Source of the DNA: Longitalea luteola
Lineage (GTDB): Bacteria; Bacteroidota; Bacteroidia; Chitinophagales; Chitinophagaceae
Assembly: GCF_017356035.1 (NCBI RefSeq)
Contig: NZ_JAFIQX010000006.1
Coordinates: forward strand, 62,001 to 126,000
Length of the DNA stretch: 64,000 nt
Reading direction: 5' to 3'
Shown here in pieces: positions 9,086-17,947 of the stretch (its first letter is position 1; every line of letters begins with the position of its first letter). Below the pieces are notes generated by a model, which saw only the letters and a list, made by a program, of their open reading frames with translations, searched no databases and had not been told where the DNA came from. Position numbers and translations under genes: made by a program.

Positions 9086-9868
9086 TCATTCTACCCCAAT
9101 TACCTTCGCCCCGCCAACATATTTTACCGGTTCAATATCGTTTCGCTGCATAGTGCCAAAGGCTATGCCCAGGCCAACCAGCGTGCTGCATGAGGTGTAT
9201 GCTGTGTCGGGTTTTATCGTCAGTTGGCTGCCCGCAGCAGGGGCGTTCACGGGTAACCACTGTGTATTTGCAATCTCAGGCCCATACCACTGATCTCCCT
9301 CAGTCCTGTACCTGGTACCAGTAAAAAACAGATCGGGCACTGGTCCTGCCACTGCAATGAACTGGAACCAGTCATAATTGCCCGGCACTATAAAATTGAT
9401 ACCTGGTATTAAAGCAGGGATATTGATAGTCACCAGGCCTTTTTCTTTTTGCATAAGACAGGATACAGGCGTTCTTACAATGGATTCAAATAAGTACCGG
9501 CGGTTTAATGTAAACCCTTCCAGTAACCGGGGCTCCTTTGAGATCAAAATATGCCGTTTTCCCAAATCGCTTTCCCCATCCATTTCCTGAATGGGTTTCA
9601 GCAACGCGTTTAACGGACCGGTAATATTATAATCAGCGAGAAAAAGCAGGGGAGACAAGATATCTTTTATATGCCGCACAGCTTTAGCCCTTCCACCAAA
9701 TTCATTGTTATTGCGGCGGGTGTTCGCAAACGCTGGAGAATGCTTTACCTTCTTTCTGGAAGGGCCACCTTTTTTGCGCACAACGATCTTGTTTGTACCA
9801 CGCATTTTATAAAAGCTGAGGTTCTGCAGGGAACCTGTAAACTGAATTGTACCTTCTAACAGTGCCAT
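9086..9868 (-). CDS. Hypothetical protein with basic N-terminus
   Basis: 260 residues, family not recognised. The first 65 residues are strongly basic and polar (GTNKIVVRKKGGPSRKKVKH, then TRRNNNEFGGRAKAVRHIKD), a pattern that resembles structural or nucleic-acid-binding proteins more than an enzyme. The C-terminal 110 residues are beta-rich and hydrophobic (VTINIPALIPGINFIVPGNYDWF, partial landmark) and might be a small sandwich domain. No signal peptide or membrane helix is seen. It ends 24 bases before the LysR start on the same strand and has a 525-base gap upstream. It is probably a real gene given its length and composition; function unknown. Confidence 0.6.
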   Translation of the reverse strand: MALLEGTIQFTGSLQNLSFYKMRGTNKIVVRKKGGPSRKKVKHSPAFANTRRNNNEFGGRAKAVRHIKDILSPLLFLADYNITGPLNALLKPIQEMDGESDLGKRHILISKEPRLLEGFTLNRRYLFESIVRTPVSCLMQKEKGLVTINIPALIPGINFIVPGNYDWFQFIAVAGPVPDLFFTGTRYRTEGDQWYGPEIANTQWLPVNAPAAGSQLTIKPDTAYTSCSTLVGLGIAFGTMQRNDIEPVKYVGGAKVIGVE

Positions 9869-9961
9869 ATATGTATTGGTTTAATGGTGAATGAATTTGC
9901 GTTTTGGGATACCAGTCACATATTATAGAAACAACTAAATGGCATGATTGTACTAAACTGT

Positions 9962-10028
9962 AGATATTCCGGATCTAAAAAGAGGGGAGATAACAGCGGG
10001 ACAACTCGGGGATATCTCCGGAATATCT
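9962..10028. repeat. 12 bp inverted repeat with 43-base spacer
   Basis: AGATATTCCGGA (9962-9973) is repeated exactly inverted as TCCGGAATATCT (10017-10028). It lies in the divergent gap between the basic hypothetical protein (minus strand) and ftsE (plus strand). It could be a regulatory dyad or a small element remnant. Confidence 0.55.
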
Positions 10029-10069
10029 CAATTTCTCCTATGAATACAAATAGGGGTTCCTGCGATGGA

Positions 10070-10106
10070 ATGGTCAATGGTGAATGGTCAATGGTGAATG
10101 GTGAAC
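10070..10106. repeat. Heptad array TGGTCAA/TGGTGAA
   Basis: Five successive 7 bp units alternating TGGTCAA and TGGTGAA. The same units recur at 48926-48960 and, inverted, at 36337-36386. Confidence 0.8.
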
Positions 10107-10366
10107 AGGCCCCTGTATGGCGGGGCGCCCGTCTGATTTTTGCCCTCTGATGGTCCGGATTATCGCTTCCAACTATTTGCTGACATAAAAAATTAACAAT
10201 ATATTACAGCCCAAACGAGCCATTGCTAACCAGCCTTTAACCCCGCTATAAATGCCTGACCTGTCAGGCAATTGAGACCTGGAAAACGACATACATAACT
10301 GAGTTTATTCACATTATACCGGATAGTGGTGGTAAAACACAAACTACAGAACTGAAGCGAATTGCT

Positions 10367-10374
10367 TATTTTTG
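10367..10374 (+). promoter_or_regulatory. Bacteroidota -7 promoter box before ftsE
   Basis: TATTTTTG fits the TAxxTTTG consensus of Bacteroidota primary-sigma promoters and lies 20 bases upstream of the ftsE ATG. A matching -33 TTTG is not obvious. Confidence 0.45.
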
Positions 10375-10394
10375 TTTCAACTTAACGGATCAGT

Positions 10395-11084
10395 ATGCAG
10401 GAGAACATCATTGACCTACGGCACGTAAATATCTATCAGGGGAACAATCTTGTTTTACAGGATGTAAATTTTAAAGTTCAGAAAGGGGAGTTCGTGTACC
10501 TGGTTGGAAAAACAGGCACCGGTAAATCGAGCCTGTTAAAGACCATGTATGGCGACCTGCGCCTGAAAGAAGGGGATGGTACAGTTGTTGGCTTCAACCT
10601 GCGGGAAATGGACTGGAAAAAAGTGCCTTTCCTTCGCCGTAACCTGGGCGTAGTGTTCCAGGATTTTCAGTTGCTCACCGATCGTAACGTAAACGATAAC
10701 CTGCGTTTCGTACTCCGGGCCACCGGCTGGAAAGACGAAAAGCTGATGGATGAAAAGATCATCGACGTGCTGGATAAAGTCGGCCTGAAGGCCAAAGGCT
10801 TCAAGATGCCGTTTGAGCTCAGTGGCGGTGAACAACAACGCGTTGATATTGCCCGCGCCCTGCTCAATTCGCCCAAACTGATCCTGGCCGATGAACCCAC
10901 CGGAAACCTCGACCCCGAAACATCCGATGAGATCATGCAGCTGCTGTTCCATATCTCCCGCGATTATGGTACTGCCATAGTAATGGCCACGCACGACTAT
11001 ATCGTTATCAATAAATACCCGGCCCGCACGGTTCGTACCGAAAGAGGCCGGGTGATCGACAACGCTAAAATATCCATTGAATAA
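10395..11084 (+). CDS. ftsE: Cell-division ABC transporter ATP-binding protein FtsE
   Basis: 229 residues. Walker A GKTGTGKS at 38-45, Q-loop VVFQDFQLL near 87-94, signature LSGGEQQR at 142-149, Walker B plus D-loop [10 protein letters not shown] at 164-173, and H-loop MATHD near 198. The length and the sequence [11 protein letters not shown] are typical of FtsE, which with FtsX couples ATP hydrolysis to peptidoglycan hydrolase activation at the divisome. No ftsX is adjacent; FtsE is often encoded apart from FtsX in Bacteroidota. The last 20 bases overlap the 3' end of the convergent glycosyltransferase gene. Confidence 0.88.
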   Translation: MQENIIDLRHVNIYQGNNLVLQDVNFKVQKGEFVYLVGKTGTGKSSLLKTMYGDLRLKEGDGTVVGFNLREMDWKKVPFLRRNLGVVFQDFQLLTDRNVNDNLRFVLRATGWKDEKLMDEKIIDVLDKVGLKAKGFKMPFELSGGEQQRVDIARALLNSPKLILADEPTGNLDPETSDEIMQLLFHISRDYGTAIVMATHDYIVINKYPARTVRTERGRVIDNAKISIE

Positions 11085-12186
11085 GACGCTGGGCGTTGCG
11101 CTTGTTATCGAATGTTGACAGCAATAATGTGTTCCGCAAACGGATCTCTTCTTCTGCAAATGGCTGCCGGTATAATTGTACAACCAGGCTTTTGAAAGCA
11201 TTGGCGTTCGTCCCGATATGACAGGCCGATTCAAGCCCTGTGCTTTGTACCGTAGCTTCATTCACTACGCAATGCCGCCCGTTGAACAGTGCATTCAGCA
11301 GCTTCAGCTTTACTCCGGTTACATTAAAGGATGGAAGGATGTTTATCTGCGCTTTTCCGATCATATCCTGCATTTCCTGCTCGGAAGGATCAGCCACCAG
11401 GCAGGTATTCCGGTGATTGTTGGCAATGCGCTGTAATTTTTGGGAAGGATTTTTTCCTGCGATCACCAACGGCACCTTCAGATCGTCGAACACTTTTTCC
11501 ATCAGCCAGATGGCGGCCTGCTCATTTTCAATGACCGACAAATTCCCGTGGTACAAACAAAAACAACCCACGCCCTCGGGCGCCGATACCTGGGTATATG
11601 GTAAGAACACCGGTAAGGTGGCCACTTTTTCAGCGCCGAACTCCTTGCGGTAGGTATTGGTATCCTGGTCTGATACGGCCAATACCAGTCCCTTGTTGGC
11701 AATGGCTTTTTCGTATTGCTTCAGCAGCCTGCTTTCGTTCAGGTAATACATTTTGCGAAAAAGCGAATGGCTGGCACGGAACAACTGCTTATAATATTTA
11801 TACTCTACATTATGCAGCCGCAAAATTATTTTCCGGTTGTTGAACCGATCGTCGTGTAACAGATAGCTGCAATGTACGCCCTCCAGTAAGATGGGATGGG
11901 AATCTTTCAATAGCCGTTCTTCCAGTTGGGCATTGGTGCGGGAAGCTACGATGTAAGGCAATTTATGAGAGAAGCCCTTATGTCCGCATTGCCGGGGATA
12001 ATACTGTACCTCTGCACAATACTGTTCCAGTTCGGGCTGTTGTGGCCGTTTGTGTTCAAAACAATGTAAATGGATACGGATGCCTTGCTGATACAGCGCT
12101 ACCAGTTTATAAAACAGGTCAAAATAGCCGCCATGATCAACAGGGTAGGGTACGTCGAATGAGATAATATGTAAATGCTTTTCCAC
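11065..12186 (-). CDS. GT-B fold glycosyltransferase
   Basis: 373 residues. The N-terminal landmark IISFDVPYPVDHGGYFD and the LHNVEYKYY segment near residue 130 are typical of group-1 glycosyltransferases that begin with a glycine-rich donor/acceptor loop. The C-terminal half has CLYHGNLSVIENEQA, VIAGKNPS, and SFNVTGVKLKLLNAL (the position of the usual nucleotide-sugar-binding EX7E region, here without a clear EX7E). It lies 3 bases after the other glycosyltransferase gene on the same strand, so the two are probably cotranscribed and act on one glycan. Its 3' end overlaps ftsE convergently by 20 bases. Sugar specificity unknown. Confidence 0.7.
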   Translation of the reverse strand: MEKHLHIISFDVPYPVDHGGYFDLFYKLVALYQQGIRIHLHCFEHKRPQQPELEQYCAEVQYYPRQCGHKGFSHKLPYIVASRTNAQLEERLLKDSHPILLEGVHCSYLLHDDRFNNRKIILRLHNVEYKYYKQLFRASHSLFRKMYYLNESRLLKQYEKAIANKGLVLAVSDQDTNTYRKEFGAEKVATLPVFLPYTQVSAPEGVGCFCLYHGNLSVIENEQAAIWLMEKVFDDLKVPLVIAGKNPSQKLQRIANNHRNTCLVADPSEQEMQDMIGKAQINILPSFNVTGVKLKLLNALFNGRHCVVNEATVQSTGLESACHIGTNANAFKSLVVQLYRQPFAEEEIRLRNTLLLSTFDNKRNAQRLIQWIF

Positions 12187-12189
12187 TGG

Positions 12190-13275
12190 CTAGATTATAT
12201 TTTTATAGAACTCCAATAGCTTTTTTTCTTCCTGCTGCCAGTTAATGGCTTCTCGTGCCTGTAAACAATTCTGTTGCAAACGGGTATATAATTTTTTGTT
12301 ATTTAATAGTTCATTCAGCCCCCTGGCTATTGTTTCAGGGAGCAGGTCGTTAATTAGAACAGCCACATCGTGCTGATTGTTTATTTCCCGGTAAGCCGGG
12401 TAATTTACACACAATTGCGGCAGCCCGGCATGCAGGTAATCGAAGAACCGGTTTCCCAGCGAATGGTAGTTGTTCAGGCCATTGTTTTCGAACAAGGTGA
12501 CCCCCGCCCAGGCCTGCAAAGTATATTGTCGCAATTCGGCCGGCAGAATACGGCCTTTAAAGATCACTTTATCAGTAAGTGCGTGTTCCTTTACCAGTTG
12601 TTGGGCGCTTTGCATAAAATTTCCGTCACCACAAATGACAAGCCGGGCGTTCACCTGTTTCATGGCAGGTATCAGCGTTTCAAAACTTCGGCCTTCGTTC
12701 ACCGCTCCCTGGTAAAGGATGTATTTTTCCGGTTTTTCGGGTATGGTAATGGGATGTAGAACCGGCACATTCCGAATTACGGCATATTGCACCTGGTACA
12801 GCCGGTAAAACTCATGGGCAATGGCGTCATTGACGGTATAGCCGTGTTTGAACTTAGGCACCGTGAATTTTTCAACCTTTTTCCAGATGCGGTAAACCGC
12901 CGGCCGGTTGACCACTTCCTTCATTTCGCAAAATAATTCATGGGCATCATACACCCGGGGTATGGCCTTCAGCTTCGATATAAAATAAAAAGGAAGGATC
13001 GTATCAAGGTCGATAGCGCAAACGGCATGGGCCTTTTTGAATAATAAATAGAAAAACAACCGGAGGTTATATTCCAGGTAACTGATCTTGCCGGTCGTGA
13101 AAAAACAATACAGCCTTTTTTGCTGAAAAGAGCGGGGTACCAGGGCAGGGGAGCCGGTCCAGCGGCGTCCGATGAGGGTTACCTTATAACCGGCTTGCGC
13201 CAGGGAAGTACAGATGCGTATCATCCGCTGGTCATAGTTGAGTTCATTGGTTACAGCAAAAACCAGGTGTTTCAT
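12190..13275 (-). CDS. Glycosyltransferase family 4-like protein
   Basis: 361 residues. Begins MKHLVFAVTNELNYDQRMIR, a common start of Bacteroidota GT4-like enzymes, followed by VYDAHELFCEMKEV and YTVNDAIAHEF. The C-terminal Rossmann domain shows ILYQGAVNEGRSFE, VICGDGNF, VIFKGRILPAELRQY and LGNRFFDYLHAGLPQL, the nucleotide-sugar-binding region. It is first in a two-gene unit with the downstream glycosyltransferase. It probably transfers a sugar to a cell-surface polysaccharide or lipid carrier; no wzx/wzy-type genes are near, so the product is unknown. Confidence 0.8.
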   Translation of the reverse strand: MKHLVFAVTNELNYDQRMIRICTSLAQAGYKVTLIGRRWTGSPALVPRSFQQKRLYCFFTTGKISYLEYNLRLFFYLLFKKAHAVCAIDLDTILPFYFISKLKAIPRVYDAHELFCEMKEVVNRPAVYRIWKKVEKFTVPKFKHGYTVNDAIAHEFYRLYQVQYAVIRNVPVLHPITIPEKPEKYILYQGAVNEGRSFETLIPAMKQVNARLVICGDGNFMQSAQQLVKEHALTDKVIFKGRILPAELRQYTLQAWAGVTLFENNGLNNYHSLGNRFFDYLHAGLPQLCVNYPAYREINNQHDVAVLINDLLPETIARGLNELLNNKKLYTRLQQNCLQAREAINWQQEEKKLLEFYKNII

Positions 13276-13335
13276 TTGGCCGGTAAAGGGTTCTAAAGTT
13301 TGTATTTGTTTGAAAATGAATGTTTATGCTGGCTA

Positions 13336-13440
13336 CCTTGCAGTTACAGGTTCCCGGTTACAAGTTACAGGGACTTTGCTGAATAATCAGGGTGTCAACA
13401 CTTTGAGCCTTGGAACCTGAAACCTGCAACCTGGAACCCG
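13336..13440. repeat. Imperfect inverted repeat of GGTTACAG/GAACCTG-type heptads
   Basis: Left arm 13338-13372 (GTTACAGGTTCCCGGTTACA core) and right arm 13408-13440 (GGAACCTGAAACCTGCAACC core) are imperfect reverse complements, separated by about 35 unrelated bases. Apart from this and the rpsO promoter the gap 13276-13580 holds nothing I can assign. Confidence 0.6.
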
Positions 13441-13523
13441 AAATAGCGAGGCAAGCTATTGAACGCGAAAATAGTCTTTTAAAAAAATTTTCCCCATACT
13501 ATCCACTCAATTAGAATTTATTA

Positions 13524-13533
13524 TATACCTTTG
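13524..13533 (+). promoter_or_regulatory. rpsO promoter, -7 box
   Basis: TATACCTTTG contains TAxxTTTG spaced as expected for a strong Bacteroidota promoter, and sits in an AT-rich region just upstream of rpsO. Confidence 0.6.
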
Positions 13534-13580
13534 CCGCCAAATTAAGAAGAAAATTTTTGGATGTCTTTAAACAAATTGAG

Positions 13581-13853
13581 ATGCCTTATTTAACAAAAGA
13601 GAAAGTTTCGAGCATTTTTGCACAATATGGTGGCGATGCTAAAAACACAGGTTCCGTAGAGGGACAAATCGCGTTGCTGACAGAACGCATCAACAGTATT
13701 TCTTTACACCTTCAACAGAACAAGAAGGATTTCTCAACTCACCGCGGTCTGATGACAATGGTGGGTCAACGTAAACGCCTTCTCAACTACTTAAGCAAGC
13801 ATAACCTGCAAGGTTACCGCGCTTTAATTGAAAAACTTGGCATCAGAAAATAA
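13581..13853 (+). CDS. rpsO: 30S ribosomal protein S15
   Basis: 90 residues from ATG 13581 (MPYLTKEKV), which gives the standard S15 length; an upstream in-frame TTG would add eight residues. Conserved segments: GSVEGQIALLTERINSISLHL and STHRGLMTMVGQRKRLLNYLSK, the rRNA-binding core, with YRALIEKLGIRK at the C-terminus. S15 binds 16S rRNA early in assembly of the 30S platform. It precedes pnp, the classic rpsO-pnp order, but a strong terminator hairpin lies between the two genes. Confidence 0.97.
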   Translation: MPYLTKEKVSSIFAQYGGDAKNTGSVEGQIALLTERINSISLHLQQNKKDFSTHRGLMTMVGQRKRLLNYLSKHNLQGYRALIEKLGIRK

Positions 13854-13867
13854 GTGTATATTATAAT

Positions 13868-13914
13868 AAACAACTATTCCCAACTGAACGACGGTTGGGA
13901 ATAGTTGTTTTTGC
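13868..13914 (+). terminator. rpsO terminator
   Basis: AAACAACTATTCCCAAC pairs perfectly with GTTGGGAATAGTTGTTT (17 bp stem, 9-base loop), followed by a short T run. The hairpin implies that much of rpsO transcription stops before pnp. Confidence 0.85.
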
Positions 13915-14028
13915 TATACTTTTTTTTCTGAACTTGTTGCTTTAATAACCTGGTTGCTGATGAACGTCAGGCTCTACATCCCACCTATGCCGAAGGGTAT
14001 CAGCTGCCATAAACTACAATTTTAGAAT

Positions 14029-16176
14029 ATGCTCTCTCAACCAATTAGCGTAACTTTTGATATAGGGGGCGGACGCGAGGTTTCTATTGAAACCGGCCGC
14101 CTGGCCCGTCAGGCAGACGGAGCCGTAACGGTTCGCCAGGGCAATTGCATCTTGCTGGCCACTGTTGTTGCCAATAAAGAACCCAAGGAAGGACAGGAAT
14201 TCTTTCCCCTGGTAGTAGATTATATGGAAAAATTTGCGGCTGCCGGCCGTATCCCCGGTTCGTTCTTCAAACGCGAAGGAAAACTGAGCGATTATGAAGT
14301 ACTTGTAAGCCGGTTGATCGACCGCGCTTTGCGCCCGCTTTTTCCGGAAGATTATTTCTGTGACGTTCAGGTGCTGGTAACACTTATTTCCAGCGATAAA
14401 GAAGTTATGCCCGATGCGCTGGCCTGCCTGGCGGCATCTGCAGCACTGGCCGTTTCAGATATTCCCATTAAAGAAATCATTTCTGAAGTACGTATAGGCC
14501 GCGTGGAAGGTCAATACATCGTAAACCCCACCCGCAGCGAACTGGCCAACGCCGACATGGATTTCATGATCGCCGCCACCGACAAGAACCTGATGATGGT
14601 GGAAGGTGAATCTGAAGAATGCAGTGAAGAAGACCTGGTGAAAGCACTGGAAATTGCGCATGATGCCATTCGCCTTCAGATCAAAGCCCAGGAAGAACTG
14701 CGCGCCAAAGTGGGCGTACAGGGCAAACGGGAATACACCAAACCCGAGCAGAATGCTGAGCTGCAACAAAAAGTGATCGATTTTGCAAAAGATAAGATCT
14801 ACCAGATCGCCCGTGGTGCTTCTGCCAAACATGACAGGAACGACGCCATCGATAACCTGAAAAAAGAATTGATCGAAAGCCTTGGCGAAGAAGCTGAAGA
14901 TGAAGTAAAGAAAAAAGCCAAGAAATATTTCGACGACCTGCAATGGGAAGTGGTTCGTAACATGATCCTCGATGACCGCATCCGTCTGGATGGCCGTCAG
15001 CTCGACCAGGTGCGTCCGCTGAACATGGAAGTAGATATTCTGCCTTCTCCACACGGATCGGCGTTATTTACCCGTGGTGAAACGCAGTCTTTAACCACAG
15101 TTACCTTAGGTACGCCGCTGGATGAGCTGCTGGTTGAAAGCGCCGCCACTTCTGATTATACCAAATTCATTCTGCATTATAACTTCCCGCCCTTTTCAAC
15201 CGGTGAAGTGAAGATGATGCGTGCGCCCGGCCGCCGCGAAGTTGGTCATGGTAACCTGGCCATGCGTTCGCTGAAACAAATGATGCCGGGTAACGAATAT
15301 CCTTACACCGTTCGCGTGGTAAGCGATATCCTGGAATCGAATGGTTCTTCTTCTATGGCTACCGTATGCGCCGGTTCACTGGCGTTGATGGATGCCGGTG
15401 TACCCATTCCCAAACACGTAAGTGGTGTGGCCATGGGATTGATCACCCGCGCCTCTGATGGTAAATATGCCATTCTTACCGACATCCTGGGCGATGAAGA
15501 TCACCTGGGTGATATGGACTTCAAAGTAACCGGTACCCGCGAAGGTATTTGCGGTGTGCAAATGGATATCAAGATAGACGGTTTAAGCATGGATACCATG
15601 CGTGAAGCGTTGGCGCAAGCCCGCAACGGCCGCCTGCACATCCTCGATGCCATGTATGAATGTATTGCTGAAGCAAGAGCTGAGGTGAAACCACATGCAC
15701 CGAGAATGGAAAAACTGTTCATCGACAAGGAATTCATTGGCGCTGTGATCGGACCCCAGGGTAAGATCATCCAGGAGATCCAACGTGAAACCGGAACCAC
15801 CATCAACATCGAGGAAATCGGTAACTATGGTGAGGTGAGTATCTTCAGTCCGGCCAAGGAAGGCCTTGAAAAAGCCGTTGCCTGGATCAAAGGCATCGTT
15901 GCTGTTCCTGAAGTAGGTTCAGTGTACGAAGCCACCGTGAAAGGCATTAAGGAATTCGGCGCCTTTGTTGAATTCCTGCCTGGCAAACAAGGTTTGTTAC
16001 ACATCAGTGAGATCAGCTGGAAACGCCTCGAAAGTATGGAAGGTGTGCTGAAAGAAGGCGATAAACTGAAAGTGAAACTGATAGGCATCGATCACAAGAC
16101 CGGCAAATTCAAACTGAGCCGTAAGATCCTGATGCCAAAACCGGAAGGCAGAAAGCCTGAATCGCCGGCGTCATAA
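14029..16176 (+). CDS. pnp: Polyribonucleotide nucleotidyltransferase (PNPase)
   Basis: 715 residues, normal for PNPase. Two RNase PH-like domains: the first begins with GGGREVSIETGRLARQADGA, the second near residue 320 with DDRIRLDGR and FTRGETQSL. The active-site region AILTDILGDEDHLGDMDFKV is intact. A KH domain (FIGAVIGPQGKIIQEIQ) follows near residue 570 and an S1 domain (VGSVYEATVKGIKEFGAFVEF) near 630. The enzyme degrades RNA 3'-5' phosphorolytically and can add tails. It follows rpsO after a terminator and 175-base gap, so it probably has its own promoter or is read through. Confidence 0.97.
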   Translation: MLSQPISVTFDIGGGREVSIETGRLARQADGAVTVRQGNCILLATVVANKEPKEGQEFFPLVVDYMEKFAAAGRIPGSFFKREGKLSDYEVLVSRLIDRALRPLFPEDYFCDVQVLVTLISSDKEVMPDALACLAASAALAVSDIPIKEIISEVRIGRVEGQYIVNPTRSELANADMDFMIAATDKNLMMVEGESEECSEEDLVKALEIAHDAIRLQIKAQEELRAKVGVQGKREYTKPEQNAELQQKVIDFAKDKIYQIARGASAKHDRNDAIDNLKKELIESLGEEAEDEVKKKAKKYFDDLQWEVVRNMILDDRIRLDGRQLDQVRPLNMEVDILPSPHGSALFTRGETQSLTTVTLGTPLDELLVESAATSDYTKFILHYNFPPFSTGEVKMMRAPGRREVGHGNLAMRSLKQMMPGNEYPYTVRVVSDILESNGSSSMATVCAGSLALMDAGVPIPKHVSGVAMGLITRASDGKYAILTDILGDEDHLGDMDFKVTGTREGICGVQMDIKIDGLSMDTMREALAQARNGRLHILDAMYECIAEARAEVKPHAPRMEKLFIDKEFIGAVIGPQGKIIQEIQRETGTTINIEEIGNYGEVSIFSPAKEGLEKAVAWIKGIVAVPEVGSVYEATVKGIKEFGAFVEFLPGKQGLLHISEISWKRLESMEGVLKEGDKLKVKLIGIDHKTGKFKLSRKILMPKPEGRKPESPAS

Positions 16177-16180
16177 AAGC

Positions 16181-16212
16181 CAACAGGCAATAGACAATAA
16201 GCAATAGGCAAA
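16181..16212. repeat. Heptad array CAATAGG/CAATAAG type
   Basis: Short run of degenerate units (AGGCAAT, AGACAAT, AAGCAAT, AGGCAAA) just after pnp. Related units recur at 26630-26790. Confidence 0.55.
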
Positions 16213-16219
16213 AAATACA

Positions 16220-16252
16220 AAGGTCTGTAACTAAAATTGCAGGCCTTTTTTT
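16220..16252 (+). terminator. pnp terminator
   Basis: AAGGTCTG (16220-16227) pairs with CAGGCCTT (16240-16247) with one G-U pair, followed by a run of seven T. Confidence 0.65.
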
Positions 16253-16271
16253 ATTTAAGCTGTGCCGTTTC

Positions 16272-16338
16272 AGGTGTGCCACAGTTTAGAAGTGTGGCAT
16301 ACCTTACAGCTCTATCACTTAGAAAGCGTGGCACACCT
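16272..16338. repeat. Degenerate copy and half copy of the 33 bp palindrome
   Basis: 16272-16304 is a 33-base copy (AGGTGTGCCACAGTTT ... GTGTGGCATACCT) with a few mismatches to the perfect element at 3518-3550; a second half unit ending GTGGCACACCT follows at 16316-16338. Lies between pnp and prmA. Confidence 0.75.
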
Positions 16339-16358
16339 GACACCCCAATTTTTCAACT

Positions 16359-17174
16359 ATGCAGAACTACATCCATATCAAATTCCAACCTGTAACCAGG
16401 GAACAACAGGAGATCCTGATCGCACAATTAAACGAACTGGGCTATGAAGGATTTGAAGAAGGTTTCAATTACATTTCTGCCTATATACCAGAAGGGCAGT
16501 TCAATGAAGCAGCTACCTATGAATTAACAGCAGGTACTGACGCTGCTGTTTCCAAAGAAGTAATTGCACCCCGCAACTGGAATGAAGAATGGGAACAGAA
16601 TTTTCACCCGGTCATCATCGACGACTTCTGCGGCATCCGCGCGCATTTTCATGCGCCTTTACAACAGGTACAGCACGAGATCATCATCACCCCTAAAATG
16701 AGCTTTGGAACGGGGCATCATGCCACCACGCACCTGATGATAGCGTCCATGCAGCAGCTATCCTTCACCGATAAAACCGTACTTGATTTTGGCACCGGCA
16801 CGGGTGTTCTGGCAATACTGGCTGAAAAGCTGGGAGCAAAGCCGATACTCGCAATAGATAACGATGAATGGAGCATTAATAATGCAGAAGAGAATATAGC
16901 GCTTAATCACTGTTCAAACATTACCATTCAGCAGGCAGATACTTTAGACATGTCAACTGAATTCGATATTATTTTGGCCAATATCAATAAGCATGTTCTT
17001 ATTGCAAATATGCATGCAATTAAACAACATTTAACATTGGATGGCGTTGTAATAATGAGCGGACTTTTGATCGGGGACAGACCTGATATTGAAAAGTCGG
17101 CTAAGGATAGTGGATTATCAGTGCTTGCCAGTAAGACGAGGGGCGATTGGATGTGTTTACTGTTAAAAAAATAA
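16359..17174 (+). CDS. prmA: Ribosomal protein L11 methyltransferase
   Basis: 271 residues. The N-terminal ferredoxin-like substrate-recognition domain is short, as in Bacteroidota. It has NWNEEWEQNFHPV, the linker ITPKMSFGTGHHATTHLM typical of PrmA, SAM-binding motif I VLDFGTGTGVLAI, and ILANINKHVL (motif IV, NPxY-like NIN variant). PrmA methylates multiple lysines and the N-terminus of L11. It lies between pnp and plsY; the 79-base gap to plsY is AT-rich. Confidence 0.93.
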   Translation: MQNYIHIKFQPVTREQQEILIAQLNELGYEGFEEGFNYISAYIPEGQFNEAATYELTAGTDAAVSKEVIAPRNWNEEWEQNFHPVIIDDFCGIRAHFHAPLQQVQHEIIITPKMSFGTGHHATTHLMIASMQQLSFTDKTVLDFGTGTGVLAILAEKLGAKPILAIDNDEWSINNAEENIALNHCSNITIQQADTLDMSTEFDIILANINKHVLIANMHAIKQHLTLDGVVIMSGLLIGDRPDIEKSAKDSGLSVLASKTRGDWMCLLLKK

Positions 17175-17253
17175 TAACTGCAAGATGCTGATAGTTACCA
17201 ATTAATTAACTTTTTTTCCATATTTTCGTCATCTAACTTCAACCAACTATTCA

Positions 17254-17913
17254 ATGAAAGAAGCTTTACTCATTGTAATAGCATATTTGATCGGCTCTAT
17301 TCCAACAGCAGTTTGGGTTAGTAAAGCGTTTTTTGGAATCGATATCCGTGAATATGGCAGCGGAAATGCCGGTGCTACCAATACTTTCCGTGTTTTAGGC
17401 TCCCGCTGGGGCACTTTTGTCATGATCATTGACATGTTAAAGGGCGTAGCCGCCACCAGTCTTTACATTTTGCTTCCTTATTATATGAGTGGCGGCAATG
17501 AATGGGACCGCACCAATTTTATGGTAGGTCTCGGTTTAGCCGCTGTATTAGGCCATATTTTCCCGATCTGGGCCGATTTCCGGGGCGGGAAAGGTGTTGC
17601 CACCCTTTTTGGAATGATCCTCGCCATTCAGCCTGTGGTGGCTGTGCTGTGCGTAGGCATCTTCCTCCTCGTTTTATACCTCACACGCTTCGTATCACTC
17701 AGTTCAATACTGGCCAGCATTGCATTCGCCGTTTTCATCCTGGTTATTTTTAATGAAAAGGAACCGTTATACCGGGCCTTTGCCATTGCGGTGGCCTTAC
17801 TGGTAGTACTTACACATCAGAAGAATATTTCCCGCCTCTTGCGTGGCAGCGAAAGCAAAGTACCCATTTTAAAGTACCGCGACCGCCGCAGAGAACGTAG
17901 ACGAAAGCAATAA
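17254..17913 (+). CDS. plsY: Glycerol-3-phosphate acyltransferase PlsY
   Basis: 219 residues with five to six hydrophobic helices. The three PlsY motifs are visible: YGSGNAGATNTFR (motif 1, residues about 35-47), HIFPIWADFRGGKGVATLFG (motif 2), and the C-terminal THQKNISRLLRGSESKV (motif 3). It transfers the acyl group from acyl-phosphate to glycerol-3-phosphate, the first step of membrane phospholipid synthesis. The basic C-terminus (RDRRRERRRKQ) is slightly extended. TATTTTCG near 17221 is a weak promoter candidate. Confidence 0.95.
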   Translation: MKEALLIVIAYLIGSIPTAVWVSKAFFGIDIREYGSGNAGATNTFRVLGSRWGTFVMIIDMLKGVAATSLYILLPYYMSGGNEWDRTNFMVGLGLAAVLGHIFPIWADFRGGKGVATLFGMILAIQPVVAVLCVGIFLLVLYLTRFVSLSSILASIAFAVFILVIFNEKEPLYRAFAIAVALLVVLTHQKNISRLLRGSESKVPILKYRDRRRERRRKQ

Positions 17914-17915
17914 TA

Positions 17916-17947
17916 GTTTGTGGTTTATGGTTTGTGGTTTGTGGTTG
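17916..17947. repeat. Heptad array GTTTGTG/GTTTATG
   Basis: Four units of a 7 bp motif directly after plsY. A related array GTTTATG/GTTTATA is at 32643-32672. A second short direct repeat (GAACTGAATAACT, twice) lies at about 17987-18013. The rest of the 310-base gap to the peptidase gene holds nothing assignable. Confidence 0.75.
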
